From a bacterium (GTDB lineage: Bacteria; Bacillota; Clostridia; Christensenellales; Aristaeellaceae): a stretch of 64,000 nucleotides of DNA. The translations under genes and the position numbers were made by a program. This document shows, one piece after another, positions 47,434 through 56,735 of the stretch. The notes below the pieces were generated by a model that saw only the letters and a list, made by a program, of their open reading frames with translations, was not told where the DNA came from and ran no database searches. The stretch's first letter is position 1. Every line of letters starts with the position of its first letter. The stretch spans positions 32,122-96,121 of the forward strand of contig JAQXJZ010000001.1 of the NCBI GenBank assembly GCA_029009515.1, read 5' to 3'.

Positions 47434-47886
47434 TCAGCGGCGCACCATGGCGCTCAGCCTTTCCATAACGGGCTGAACCTCTTCGATGGTACGCACAATC
47501 ATCAGAATAGTATTATCGCCAGCAATCGTGCCCAGGATTTCCGGCCACTGCAGGCTGTCGATGGTTTCAGCAGCAATGTTGGCGCTGGCAGACAGGGTCT
47601 TGATGATAATCTGGTTATAGGCACTGCTCATGCTGATCACCGTCTCGCTGAACATGCGGATCAGGCGTTCGTTGAGGCTGTTTTCGTTTTTGTCGGAAGT
47701 GGCATAGCGATACGCGCCATCGGCAGACAGCACCTTCACCAGTCTCAACTCCTTGATATCACGGGAAACCGTAGCCTGCGTTACCTGAAAACCACGCCTT
47801 CTGAGGGCATCAGCCAGATCCTCCTGGGTTTCGACGGCACGTTCTGCAATGATCTCCAAAATAGCAATCTGTCGGGCGGATTTCAT
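47434..47886 (-). CDS. argR: Arginine repressor ArgR
   Basis: RQIAILEIIAERAVETQEDLADALRRRGFQVTQATVSRDIKELRLVKV, GTIAGDNTILMI; between nadK and recN. Confidence 0.95.
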   Translation of the reverse strand: MKSARQIAILEIIAERAVETQEDLADALRRRGFQVTQATVSRDIKELRLVKVLSADGAYRYATSDKNENSLNERLIRMFSETVISMSSAYNQIIIKTLSASANIAAETIDSLQWPEILGTIAGDNTILMIVRTIEEVQPVMERLSAMVRR

Positions 47887-47899
47887 GGTTCAACTCTCC

Positions 47900-48745
47900 T
47901 TATTCAGCGCTCCATTCGGAAAGCTTGATTCGTATCTTGCTAAAAAAGCGGTTGGGAGCCATACGAATAAACCGGGCACCCTGCGGTGACTTTGTGATGG
48001 TGAGCTCCTGACCATAGGCAAAATCAAATGCATCCTGTCCATCAATGGATACCATTGCTTTGACGTCGTCCGTCAAGCGAATGGAAAGCTTCTGGCTGGA
48101 CGCCGTAACCACAGGCCTGTGCTGCAGGGAATGGGCACAGATAGGCGTAAGCACCATGCATTCCACCTCCGGACACACAATCGGTCCGCCTGCGGACAGA
48201 GAATAGCCCGTAGAACCGGTTGAGGTGGAAACAATCAGCCCATCCGCAAGGAAACGGCCGATCGGATCGTCATCTACCCATGTATCAATCCCGATCAGGC
48301 GCGCATACCCGCCACGGCTGATAACAACGTCGTTCAAAGCCAGCTTCGGATCGCCACTGTCAATGGAAGCTGCCAGCATCATCCGGCTTTCGATGGAAAA
48401 ATCATCGCTCGCCAGTTTTTTACAGGTTTCATCCAGCTGTTCAAGCTCGATTTCTGTCAAAAAACCAACACGGCCAATGTTTACACCCAGCACAGGCAGA
48501 TGATAAGCAATCGCAACAGCATTGGCGCGCAGAAGCGTGCCATCACCGCCGACAGCCACCACAGCATCACACCCGTCAGGGCTCCCGCTCTGAAAACTCG
48601 AAATGCCCAGCCCGCTGGCCAAATCGTACAGCCAGGCTTCTGAAACAACCGAAATACCATGCCTGCAAAAGCAGTCAGACAGCTGCATGACCAAATCAGG
48701 CGTGTTCGGCTTGCGCTGGTGCATAAGAATGTATACCGATTTCAT
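47900..48745 (-). CDS. nadK: NAD kinase
   Basis: VAVGGDGTLLRANAVA, GVNIGRVGFLTEIE, NDVVISRG, STGSTGYSLSAGGPIV; ATG at 48745. Confidence 0.95.
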   Translation of the reverse strand: MKSVYILMHQRKPNTPDLVMQLSDCFCRHGISVVSEAWLYDLASGLGISSFQSGSPDGCDAVVAVGGDGTLLRANAVAIAYHLPVLGVNIGRVGFLTEIELEQLDETCKKLASDDFSIESRMMLAASIDSGDPKLALNDVVISRGGYARLIGIDTWVDDDPIGRFLADGLIVSTSTGSTGYSLSAGGPIVCPEVECMVLTPICAHSLQHRPVVTASSQKLSIRLTDDVKAMVSIDGQDAFDFAYGQELTITKSPQGARFIRMAPNRFFSKIRIKLSEWSAE

Positions 48746-48781
48746 GATTACGCCGCCTTTCTCATGCAGTATAACACAAAA

Positions 48782-48813
48782 TGCATAGCCATGCAATAAT
48801 GCATAGTTATGCA
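48782..48813. promoter_or_regulatory. Pair of candidate ARG boxes TGCATAGCCATGCA / TGCATAGTTATGCA
   Basis: Two TGCAT...ATGCA half-palindromes 18 bp apart in the tlyA-nadK gap, upstream of nadK-argR-recN. Confidence 0.55.
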
Positions 48814-48821
48814 CCTGCGAA

Positions 48822-49637
48822 TTATTCTTTTGCCAGCGTCTTGTGCGCCTGAGCAACCACCTGGGCAATCCTCTCAGCATCAACGGGCGTTTGTACCATT
48901 TCCTCCGGAAGAAGCTCGGTAATATACTCAATATTGCCTTCAGGGCCGGTGATCGGCGAGAAATCCAGCTGCGCCATGGCGTAGTTCATGCCCGGCACAA
49001 AGGCCGCTATATCCTCGATCACCTGACGGTGTACCGCAGGATCCCTTACAACGCCCTTCTTGCCAACATGCTCGCGACCAGCTTCAAACTGGGGCTTGAT
49101 CAGAATGCAGAAACGGCCTTTGTGATCCATCAATTCAGCCGCAACCGGCAGAATCAGCTTGACTGAGATGAAGGATACATCCATCACCGTAATATCCGGC
49201 ACGCAAGGGATTTCCTCGTGGGTCAGATAACGGGCATTTGTGCGCTCCATCACCGTTACACGCTCATCGCTGCGGATCTTCCAGTCCAGCTGGCCATAGC
49301 CAACGTCAATCGCGTAAACATGCTTCGCGCCATTCTGAAGCAGCACATCGGTAAAGCCGCCCGTTGCTGCGCCAATGTCCATAGCGACCGCGTCGGTCAC
49401 ATCCACCTGAAACACCTTCAAAGCCTTGTCAAGCTTCAGAGCGCCTCTGCCAACAAACGGGTGAACGTGGCCGCGAACGATCAGTTCCGCATCTTCAGCT
49501 ACCTTTTCGGAGGCTTTGAGCACCTTGACTTCCTTCACATAGACCTGACCTGCCATAATCATGGCCTGCGCCTTTTCCCTGCTGGGGGCAAGCCCCTGAC
49601 GCACCATGGCTAGATCCACGCGCAGCTTTTCAGCCAT
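48822..49637 (-). CDS. tlyA: TlyA family rRNA (cytidine-2'-O)-methyltransferase
   Basis: S4 domain RVDLAMVRQGLAPSREKAQAMIMAGQVYV; DIGAATGGFTDVLLQNGAKHVYAIDVGYGQL; KPQFEAGREHVGKKGVVRD. Confidence 0.94.
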   Translation of the reverse strand: MAEKLRVDLAMVRQGLAPSREKAQAMIMAGQVYVKEVKVLKASEKVAEDAELIVRGHVHPFVGRGALKLDKALKVFQVDVTDAVAMDIGAATGGFTDVLLQNGAKHVYAIDVGYGQLDWKIRSDERVTVMERTNARYLTHEEIPCVPDITVMDVSFISVKLILPVAAELMDHKGRFCILIKPQFEAGREHVGKKGVVRDPAVHRQVIEDIAAFVPGMNYAMAQLDFSPITGPEGNIEYITELLPEEMVQTPVDAERIAQVVAQAHKTLAKE

Positions 49638-51498
49638 GGCAGTCCACCACCTTTCGAACGTTCTGAATAATGCTCTCATCGTCCAGGCCAACTTCCGCAA
49701 GCAGGTGCTTGTGGTCGCCGTGCTGGATGAAACGGTCCTCTACCGCCATCACGGAAACGGGCGTTGTCATCCGGTTCTGCGCAGCCCATTCCAGTACAGC
49801 GCTGCCAAAACCGCCCTGCAAAACGTGCTCCTCAAGGGTCACAACAGGCGCGCCCTTTTCAAATATACGGCGGAGGGTTTCCGCGTCAAGCGGTTTGATG
49901 GTGGAAGCATTGATCACTTCAGCCCGAATGCCTTCCTTGGCCAGTTCATCCGCAGCCCGAAGAGCGGCTGCGGTCATGGTGCCGGCAGCCAGCAGCGTAA
50001 CGCTGTCGCCAGCGCGCAGGCTCTGCCACTTGCCGACGGCAAAGGAATCGATGCAGTATCCATCAGGCAGCTTTTCAGCATTCTTCGGGTAACGAATGGT
50101 GCAGGGCTTGCCAGCTTCATGAGCTGCCAGAATCATCAGCTTAAGCTCATCCGCGTCAGCCGGAGCCAAAACCGTCAGATTGGGAATATGACGCAGATAA
50201 GCAAAATCATACAGCCCCTGGTGAGACTGGCCATCCTCATTGGAAATGCCTGCGCGATCCAGCAAGCAAACCACCGGAAGATTCTGAATACACACATCAT
50301 GCAGCACCTGATCGTAACCGCGCTGCAGGAAAGTGGAATAAACAAAGAAGTACGGACGCATACCGCCGGAAGCAAGACCGGCGCAAAGCGTAACCGCATG
50401 CTCCTCGGCAATACCCACATCAAGGAAACGCTCAGGAAACGCCTTTTCAAACAGTTCCGTACGCGTTCCAAGCGGCATGGCAGCGGTGATAGCCATCACG
50501 CGAGAATCCTTTTTGGCAAGCTCAATGAGCGTCTCATTTGCTACATCGCCGTTTCCACGGCTGCTGGATGCATTGCTTCTTCCGCTCTCCACAAAGAACG
50601 GAGAAGTGCCGTGGAACGCTTCAGGCTTGCTCTCGGCGCGATGGTAGCCATAACCTTTCTTGGTAATGCAGTGAATGACGACAGGCTCATCCAGCAGTTT
50701 CGCCTGTCCGAGCATACGTTCCACCGCTTCCAGATCATTGCCGTCAATCGGCCCCAGATAGCGGAAACCAAGCGCAGAGAAGAAGCCTTCATCCACAAAA
50801 ACAGACTTTACCATGCGCTTGACAGTATGGACAAGGCGATACACCGGCTCCCCGATGACCGGGATGCGGCTCAGTCTGCTCTTGACGCGCTTTTTGGTGG
50901 TATTCCAGCCAGCGCTGGCGCGCAGATTGGACAGGTGCTTGCTCAGCGCGCCTACGTTCTGCGCAATGGACATCTCGTTGTCGTTGAGCAGAACAATCAT
51001 GCGCGTCTTGCTGTTGCCACAGTCATTGAGCGCTTCATAGCACATGCCGCCCGTCAGGGCGCCATCGCCCACAACCGCAATCACATGATGCTTCTGACCC
51101 TGAGCATCGCGTGCACGGGCAAGGCCCAGTGCGGCAGAAAGCGCCGTAGACGCATGGCCAGCCTCGAAGCAGTCGTATTCACTTTCGCAGCGGCGCGGGA
51201 AACCAGACAGGCCGCCATAAGTACGAAGCGTATCAAAGCGTTCATAACGTCCGGTCAGCAGCTTGTGCGGATAGGTCTGATGGCCAACGTCAAAGACGAT
51301 TTTATCCTGGGGCGTGTCAAAGACGCGGTGCAGTGCAAGCGTAATTTCCACAATGCCCAGATTGGACGACAGATGACCGCCATTCTGCGAAACCGTCTGA
51401 ATGATCTTGGTACGAAGATCATCCGCAAGTTCTTCGCATTCTTCACGGTTCAGATTGCGGATATCCTCCGGGGATTTAATTTCTGATAATGCAACCAT
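49630..51498 (-). CDS. dxs: 1-deoxy-D-xylulose-5-phosphate synthase
   Basis: HLSSNLGIVEITLALHRVFDTPQDKIVFDVGHQTYPHKLLTGR, GDGALTGGMCYEALND, DVGIAEEHAVTLCAGLA. Confidence 0.96.
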   Translation of the reverse strand: MVALSEIKSPEDIRNLNREECEELADDLRTKIIQTVSQNGGHLSSNLGIVEITLALHRVFDTPQDKIVFDVGHQTYPHKLLTGRYERFDTLRTYGGLSGFPRRCESEYDCFEAGHASTALSAALGLARARDAQGQKHHVIAVVGDGALTGGMCYEALNDCGNSKTRMIVLLNDNEMSIAQNVGALSKHLSNLRASAGWNTTKKRVKSRLSRIPVIGEPVYRLVHTVKRMVKSVFVDEGFFSALGFRYLGPIDGNDLEAVERMLGQAKLLDEPVVIHCITKKGYGYHRAESKPEAFHGTSPFFVESGRSNASSSRGNGDVANETLIELAKKDSRVMAITAAMPLGTRTELFEKAFPERFLDVGIAEEHAVTLCAGLASGGMRPYFFVYSTFLQRGYDQVLHDVCIQNLPVVCLLDRAGISNEDGQSHQGLYDFAYLRHIPNLTVLAPADADELKLMILAAHEAGKPCTIRYPKNAEKLPDGYCIDSFAVGKWQSLRAGDSVTLLAAGTMTAAALRAADELAKEGIRAEVINASTIKPLDAETLRRIFEKGAPVVTLEEHVLQGGFGSAVLEWAAQNRMTTPVSVMAVEDRFIQHGDHKHLLAEVGLDDESIIQNVRKVVDCHG

Positions 51499-51514
51499 AG
51501 TGCTCCTTTGTAGT

Positions 51515-52720
51515 TCAGCCCAGCTTGGCTCCGTTCTTGGGGCCGGCTTTCCCGCCCAGAGATACATCGCTGAGGATGCTGGAGGAGTAAGCGTAGTTGC
51601 TGTCGTCCTTATCCTTCTTCGCCTCCATGGCGAATTCGACCAGCTTGTCGATCATTTCACGGTACGGCATGCCGGTAGCCTCCCACAGATAGAAAGCCAT
51701 GGAGCCGGGAAGCGTGTTGATCTCCGTGATGTACAGGCCGTCCGAAGCGGCGTCGTACATATAGTCGATGCGTACAACGCCCTTGCAGTCCATATTGTTG
51801 AAGATCTGCACGGACAGTTCCTGCACCTTCTGGCGCAGTTCAGGTTCGATGGGCGCAGGCAGAACGCGCTTGAGAGAAGCCATGCCCTTGCTGCCGCTGG
51901 CGCCGTATTTGTCCAGATAGCTCAGCAGATCGCCGCCGGTAACAGGCATCTCAATCTCGCTGGCCTTGGAATGACCATTGTAGCCCAGCACGGAACAATT
52001 CAGCTCCAGCGGCTTGTTCAGGCCCTGTTCCACCAGTACCTTGCGGTCAAAATCGAAGGCCAGTTCAAGCGCTTCTTCCAGTTCCTTGCGGTCATTGGCA
52101 CGGCTGACGCCAATGGAAGACCCCAGAGAAGCAGGCTTGGTGAACACAGGATAAGGCAGCGTCTTTTCAATCTGATCCATCACAGCATTGCGGTCCTGCT
52201 CCCACGCACGGCGGAGGAACCAGCAATCCGGCAGCACAGGAAAACCAGCGCCGCGGAAGAACTGCTTCATGTACACCTTATCCATGCCAATGGCGCTTGC
52301 ACCAACGCTGGAGCTGGAATACGGGATGTTGCACAGTTCCAGCACGCCCTGCACCGTGCCATCCTCGCCATGCATGCCATGGAAAACGGGAATGACGCAA
52401 TCCAGACGGGCTGCCACCACTTCCTTGTCCTTGCCAAGCAGGCCCTTGCCGCGCTCGATGTAGGTCAGTGCGCCGGAACCGGCGGTCAGATCCGGATTGA
52501 CCTTCACAACGCCCTTCTTCATCGGATCAAAGGGCGTGTAGGTAGCCATATCCAGCAGCGCTTCTCCAGTAAACCATTCTCCCTGCTTGCTGATGTAAAC
52601 CGGAATGATATCGTATTTTTCCTTGTCAGCGGCGCGCATCAGCTGAACTGCACTGATGATGGACACATCATGTTCGCAGGTACGGCTGCCGTAAAAAACG
52701 CCCAATTGCAGTTTGCTCAT
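51515..52720 (-). CDS. ddl: D-alanine--D-alanine ligase
   Basis: FHGMHGEDGTVQGVLEL, KPASLGSSIGVSRA, CKGVVRIDYMYD, EINTLPGSMAFYLWEATG. Confidence 0.95.
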   Translation of the reverse strand: MSKLQLGVFYGSRTCEHDVSIISAVQLMRAADKEKYDIIPVYISKQGEWFTGEALLDMATYTPFDPMKKGVVKVNPDLTAGSGALTYIERGKGLLGKDKEVVAARLDCVIPVFHGMHGEDGTVQGVLELCNIPYSSSSVGASAIGMDKVYMKQFFRGAGFPVLPDCWFLRRAWEQDRNAVMDQIEKTLPYPVFTKPASLGSSIGVSRANDRKELEEALELAFDFDRKVLVEQGLNKPLELNCSVLGYNGHSKASEIEMPVTGGDLLSYLDKYGASGSKGMASLKRVLPAPIEPELRQKVQELSVQIFNNMDCKGVVRIDYMYDAASDGLYITEINTLPGSMAFYLWEATGMPYREMIDKLVEFAMEAKKDKDDSNYAYSSSILSDVSLGGKAGPKNGAKLG

Positions 52721-52734
52721 GGATAATCCTCCAA

Positions 52735-54366
52735 TCAAGCTTCTTCGTAGTTATCTGGAAGGTCATTTTCATACAGCACAGTGTCAGTCGGACGAACCAT
52801 GCTGTGCAGCAGTGCGGTAGAAGCGTTGAGACTGTCAACGCGATGGATGTTTCTTTCGTCAAATTCAGCTTCTTTCAGGCCATCAATGATGGGCTGCACG
52901 CGCTTCTTGCCGACAATGATGGCAATATCAACGCAGCCAGCCATAGCCTTGCCGAATTCATAGTTGTAATCCGCTTCCTTCTCACCAAGCTCAACCATAC
53001 CGGGAGTGATAATGATGCGGCGCTGCGGGAAGTCTTTCAGCACCTGCAAAGCGGCTCTGGAGCTGACAGGGTTGGAATTGAAGGCGTCGTTGATAATGGT
53101 GAAGCCGCCGGGACGGGTGATGAGCTCCAGACGGTTCTTGACAGGCTGCAGCTTTTCGATGCCGTGAGAGATCTGGCGAAGGCTGAGTCCCAGATCGCTG
53201 GCAACAGCAGCGGCAAGCAGGATGTTCTGGATGTTATGCTCGCCCAGCAACTTGGTATGGCATTCAATGCTTCCCTTGTTGCGGATGTGAAGCGTGAATG
53301 TGCTGCCCAGCTGAGATACGCTCACCTTGTCGCACCAACAGTCAGACTTTTCGGGATCGCGTCCGCAGAGCACCTTGGTCTTCTGCGTCTTTTCATACAT
53401 CTGCGTGCAATACGCACCATCGTCGTAGAAATAGCAGTGGGAACCTTCCTGAGGCAGCCCTTCAATCAGCTCATACTTGGTGCCGGCAATGCGATCAATG
53501 GTCTTGAAGGTTTCCAGATGCTGCGGACCAACGGAGGTAATAATGCCGATGGTAGGCTTGACAAGGCGGCACATTTCTTTGATATCGCCCACATGTCGTG
53601 CACCCATTTCGCCCACAAACACCTGATAGGAAGGGGTGAGGCGCTCGCGGATGGCGCGGGAAACGCCCATCGGGGTGTTGAAGCTGGCAGGAGTGATCAG
53701 CGTAGGATACTTTTCGCTCAGGATGGTACCCAGAATATGCTTAACAGACGTTTTGCCATAACTGCCAGTGATGCCGATGCGGATCAATCGGTCGTTGGCC
53801 AGCAGCTTGCGGCGGGCATCGCGGAAATAACACTCGCTGATGGCCTTTTCGATCGGCCACGCAAGCAAACCAGACAGCGCCACAATCAGCGGCAGGAACA
53901 GCGGCCACGCCACAAACAGGTACATCGTAGCATAAAACTCAGCAAGCAGCCGGCTGATGAGCAGCATTACGATGGCGTGAACAACATACAAACGCTTCAC
54001 GCGAGCCGTAATAACAAACTTTTTCTTCGCATTTTTGGGGCGGAACAGCTTGGCAATCAACAGGCCTCCAGCCACTGCAATGGGCAGAATGAGAACAAGA
54101 TAGGCATAGCCCAAAAACTTGGAGTTGAGCGCCATAGCAGGCAGAGGAAGCACAACGGTGGCAAGCAGGCTCACAACAACGGCACACACGCCAGGCATGA
54201 AGCTGTTTTTCTTATTGCGCCACAGGGTACGGAAATAGCCGGGGAACTGATAGCTCTCCAGCTGGAAATAGTGCAGAAGCGTGCGGGAAGCAAACAGGCA
54301 GCACAATACAGGCACAAGAATCCACAGCCAGCTCAGCCACAGCACTTCAGGAACAATCTTAATCAC
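52735..54366 (-). CDS. Mur ligase family protein (MurF-like) with N-terminal polytopic membrane domain
   Basis: About 180 aa hydrophobic N-terminus, then GITGSYGKTSVKHILGTIL, FVGEMGARHVGDI, SVGPQHLETF, GEHNIQNILLAAAVA, INDAFNSNPVSSRAAL; next to ddl. Confidence 0.88.
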   Translation of the reverse strand: MIKIVPEVLWLSWLWILVPVLCCLFASRTLLHYFQLESYQFPGYFRTLWRNKKNSFMPGVCAVVVSLLATVVLPLPAMALNSKFLGYAYLVLILPIAVAGGLLIAKLFRPKNAKKKFVITARVKRLYVVHAIVMLLISRLLAEFYATMYLFVAWPLFLPLIVALSGLLAWPIEKAISECYFRDARRKLLANDRLIRIGITGSYGKTSVKHILGTILSEKYPTLITPASFNTPMGVSRAIRERLTPSYQVFVGEMGARHVGDIKEMCRLVKPTIGIITSVGPQHLETFKTIDRIAGTKYELIEGLPQEGSHCYFYDDGAYCTQMYEKTQKTKVLCGRDPEKSDCWCDKVSVSQLGSTFTLHIRNKGSIECHTKLLGEHNIQNILLAAAVASDLGLSLRQISHGIEKLQPVKNRLELITRPGGFTIINDAFNSNPVSSRAALQVLKDFPQRRIIITPGMVELGEKEADYNYEFGKAMAGCVDIAIIVGKKRVQPIIDGLKEAEFDERNIHRVDSLNASTALLHSMVRPTDTVLYENDLPDNYEEA

Positions 54367-55160
54367 GCGTTATTGCCTCCAAAGAAGAATGTGTTAACGA
54401 TAGCAGCAAAGCGCTGAGGCTCTTCAAGAAACGCAAAATGAGTGCGCCCTTCAAAGATCACCAGGCCAGCGTCAGGAATTTCTTTTTCCATCTTCTGCCC
54501 CATCCAAAGCGGGGTTTCCGTATCCGCGCTGCCCCAGATCAGCAGCGTGGATGCCTTGATAGAGGGCAAAAATTCAGACAGATCCTGATTGATTACCTTC
54601 ACAAAGGTCTTGCGCATATTGGGATTCAGCCGCTTGTAATCAGCAGAGCCATACTTCTGCACCAGCTTTTCCTGCATGGCGTCTGTCCACTTTTTCAGGA
54701 AGGGCACCTTCGCCAGCGCATTGATGATCGCCTTGAGCCGCTTGTAGGCAGACTGCTTTTTCGACTGCGTCTGTGCTGCCGGTTTGCGGATCCCCGCGCC
54801 GCCAGTAATCACCATTTTGCCCACCTTCTCAGGATGATGAGAAGACAGATAAATCGCTACACGACCGCCAAAAGAGTGTGCAACCACATCTGCACATTCA
54901 ATGCCCAGCTCGTTCATCAGAGCCAAAAGCTGCTCGGCATATTCCGGCACACCCCACGGTTCAGAGGGCTCGCCGCTCTGCCCGTGACCGGGAAAATCAA
55001 CCGCAAAAACATTGGCATTTTTGCGCCATTCCGTTTCAAAGGAAGAAAAGATGGAGCCATCGCAGCCCCAGCCATGCAAAAGCATCACAGTTGGCGCATC
55101 GCTCTTGTCGCACTTTTCGTAGCGATAAGCAATCTTGCAGCCATGAATCAAATCTTCCAA
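54363..55160 (-). CDS. Alpha/beta hydrolase
   Basis: VMLLHGWGCDGSIF, VDFPGHGQSG, DVVAHSFGGRVAIYLSS; ATGA overlap with murF-like. Confidence 0.9.
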   Translation of the reverse strand: MEDLIHGCKIAYRYEKCDKSDAPTVMLLHGWGCDGSIFSSFETEWRKNANVFAVDFPGHGQSGEPSEPWGVPEYAEQLLALMNELGIECADVVAHSFGGRVAIYLSSHHPEKVGKMVITGGAGIRKPAAQTQSKKQSAYKRLKAIINALAKVPFLKKWTDAMQEKLVQKYGSADYKRLNPNMRKTFVKVINQDLSEFLPSIKASTLLIWGSADTETPLWMGQKMEKEIPDAGLVIFEGRTHFAFLEEPQRFAAIVNTFFFGGNNA

Positions 55161-55217
55161 AGAAGCACCACCTTTCCGTAGTAACCCAACATATTTTACC
55201 CTATTCTATTCAAAAAG

Positions 55218-55252
55218 AAAAGCCATAACTGCATTTTTGCAGTCAGGCTTTT
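55218..55252 (-). terminator. Hairpin AAAAGCC..ACTGCA-TTTT-TGCAGT..GGCTTTT overlapping the GNAT stop
   Basis: Two-part stem with flanking T/A tracts. Confidence 0.6.
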
Positions 55253-55731
55253 GAAATCTCGTACACGTAGCGCCTTTTTCGGCAGCTGATGGAGAACTCT
55301 GCGCGGCACCATGCAGGCACATCCACCGTGCTTTCCAGCACACACCCCAATTTTTCACACGTGCGAATGCTTGGCCAGTTATCTTCATCCGTCGTGATGA
55401 CAAATGATCGCATCTGCATGGCTTCAAATACGGGAATACACATGCGGCAAGCCTTCAGCGCACCGTTTCTGCCCTGAAAAGGCGGATCCATATGATAGCC
55501 AATATGGCCAAGATAATAGAGTCCTTCTCCTTCGCCAATGCGCAATGCGATCTCCCCTGCCACTTTTCCGGATGTCAGCTCCACAATATCAAAAATCAGG
55601 GAACACGCGCCGTCGAGCTGTGATACCCGGTGCGCATATTCGCGCGGACGCAGGGCAAACTCGCCGTCCTGAAACAGGTATTCCCCTCTGCGTCCTGCAC
55701 GCACGAATGCACGCTCTGCCGCTGTCTTCAT
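55243..55731 (-). CDS. GNAT family N-acetyltransferase
   Basis: GEIALRIGEGEGLYYLGHIGYHMDPPFQGRNGALKAC...SFVITTDEDNWPSIRTCEKLG. Confidence 0.85.
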   Translation of the reverse strand: MKTAAERAFVRAGRRGEYLFQDGEFALRPREYAHRVSQLDGACSLIFDIVELTSGKVAGEIALRIGEGEGLYYLGHIGYHMDPPFQGRNGALKACRMCIPVFEAMQMRSFVITTDEDNWPSIRTCEKLGCVLESTVDVPAWCRAEFSISCRKRRYVYEISKA

Positions 55732-56651
55732 ACTTCCTGTACCGTTACTTTGGGCAGAAGAGCATCAAAATCATTCTTGCGCACCAGCTGGGTGCCGTCC
55801 GTCATCACGCTGGCAGCACCAGCAGCAACGCCATAACGGAACGCTTCCATCAATGTAGCGCCACCAGTCAGTCCAGCCAGAATGCCGCCGAGCATGGCGT
55901 CGCCTGCGCCGACGGTCGACTTGGCTTCAACCATCAGAGCCGGCGCAAACAGCGTCGTGGATTCATTCACGAACATCGCGCCATAGCGTCCCATGGAGAT
56001 CACAACGTTCTGCGCTCCGTAGCCCATCAGAAAGAGTGCGGCGTCGCGCAGGGAGCGCAGTGTGCGAAGCTCCTTTTTCATGATCGATTCAATCTCATGC
56101 AGATTGGGCTTAATCAGATAGGGCTTTTCCTTGATGCCATGCAAAAGCGATTCGCCCGCTGCGTCGAGCACACACTTCTTGCCCTCAAGGGCCTGCATAC
56201 AGCGCTGATAAGTGGTTTTGGCACAGCCAGCCGGCAGACGGCCGCTTAGAACCACATGCGAACTGTCTGCGCAGGTATGACGAAGCAGATCCAGAAACGC
56301 TTCCAGCTGCTCATCGTTCACAGAAATACCAGGTTCATTGAACTCGGTTATCTTCTTTTCGGCAGTATCAACCAGCTTCAGATTGGTGCGCACTTCGCCA
56401 GGCACGGAAAGGTAATCGAAAGAAAGTTCCTCTTTCTTCAGCATCTGCAGAAAGCTGGCGGCATTGTCTTCACCAAGGCAGCCAACACTGCGCACATCGG
56501 CGCCAAGCCGCTTCAGCACAATGGCAACATTGATTCCCTTGCCGCCAACATCAACACGCACATCGTGCAGGCGGTTTACTTCGCCAACCATCATCTGCTG
56601 AATGGTTGCGGTTTTATCAAAGCTGGGATTCATGCAAACAGTCGTAATCAC
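55728..56651 (-). CDS. PfkB family sugar kinase, 1-phosphofructokinase-like (GTG start)
   Basis: TVCMNPSFDKTATI, VDVGGKGINVAIVLKRLGADV, STVGAGDAMLGGILAGL; GTG at 56651 with AGGAAGGAG upstream. Confidence 0.88.
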   Translation of the reverse strand: MITTVCMNPSFDKTATIQQMMVGEVNRLHDVRVDVGGKGINVAIVLKRLGADVRSVGCLGEDNAASFLQMLKKEELSFDYLSVPGEVRTNLKLVDTAEKKITEFNEPGISVNDEQLEAFLDLLRHTCADSSHVVLSGRLPAGCAKTTYQRCMQALEGKKCVLDAAGESLLHGIKEKPYLIKPNLHEIESIMKKELRTLRSLRDAALFLMGYGAQNVVISMGRYGAMFVNESTTLFAPALMVEAKSTVGAGDAMLGGILAGLTGGATLMEAFRYGVAAGAASVMTDGTQLVRKNDFDALLPKVTVQEV

Positions 56652-56689
56652 TGTAAATGCTCCTTCCTGCAGTCTGGATAATGTCAAAC

Positions 56690-56715
56690 GGGACCGATGC
56701 AAATGCACCGGTCCC
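56690..56715 (-). terminator. Terminator hairpin GGGACCG...CGGTCCC downstream of EF-G-like gene
   Basis: 7 bp GC-rich stem extendable via TGCA and G-U. Confidence 0.6.
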
Positions 56716-56735
56716 AATATTGACAATGCAGAGAA

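Noticed and set aside
49606-51486. 626 aa plus-strand ORF
   Set aside because: Antisense shadow of dxs.
52804-54417. 537 aa plus-strand ORF
   Set aside because: Antisense shadow of the murF-like gene.
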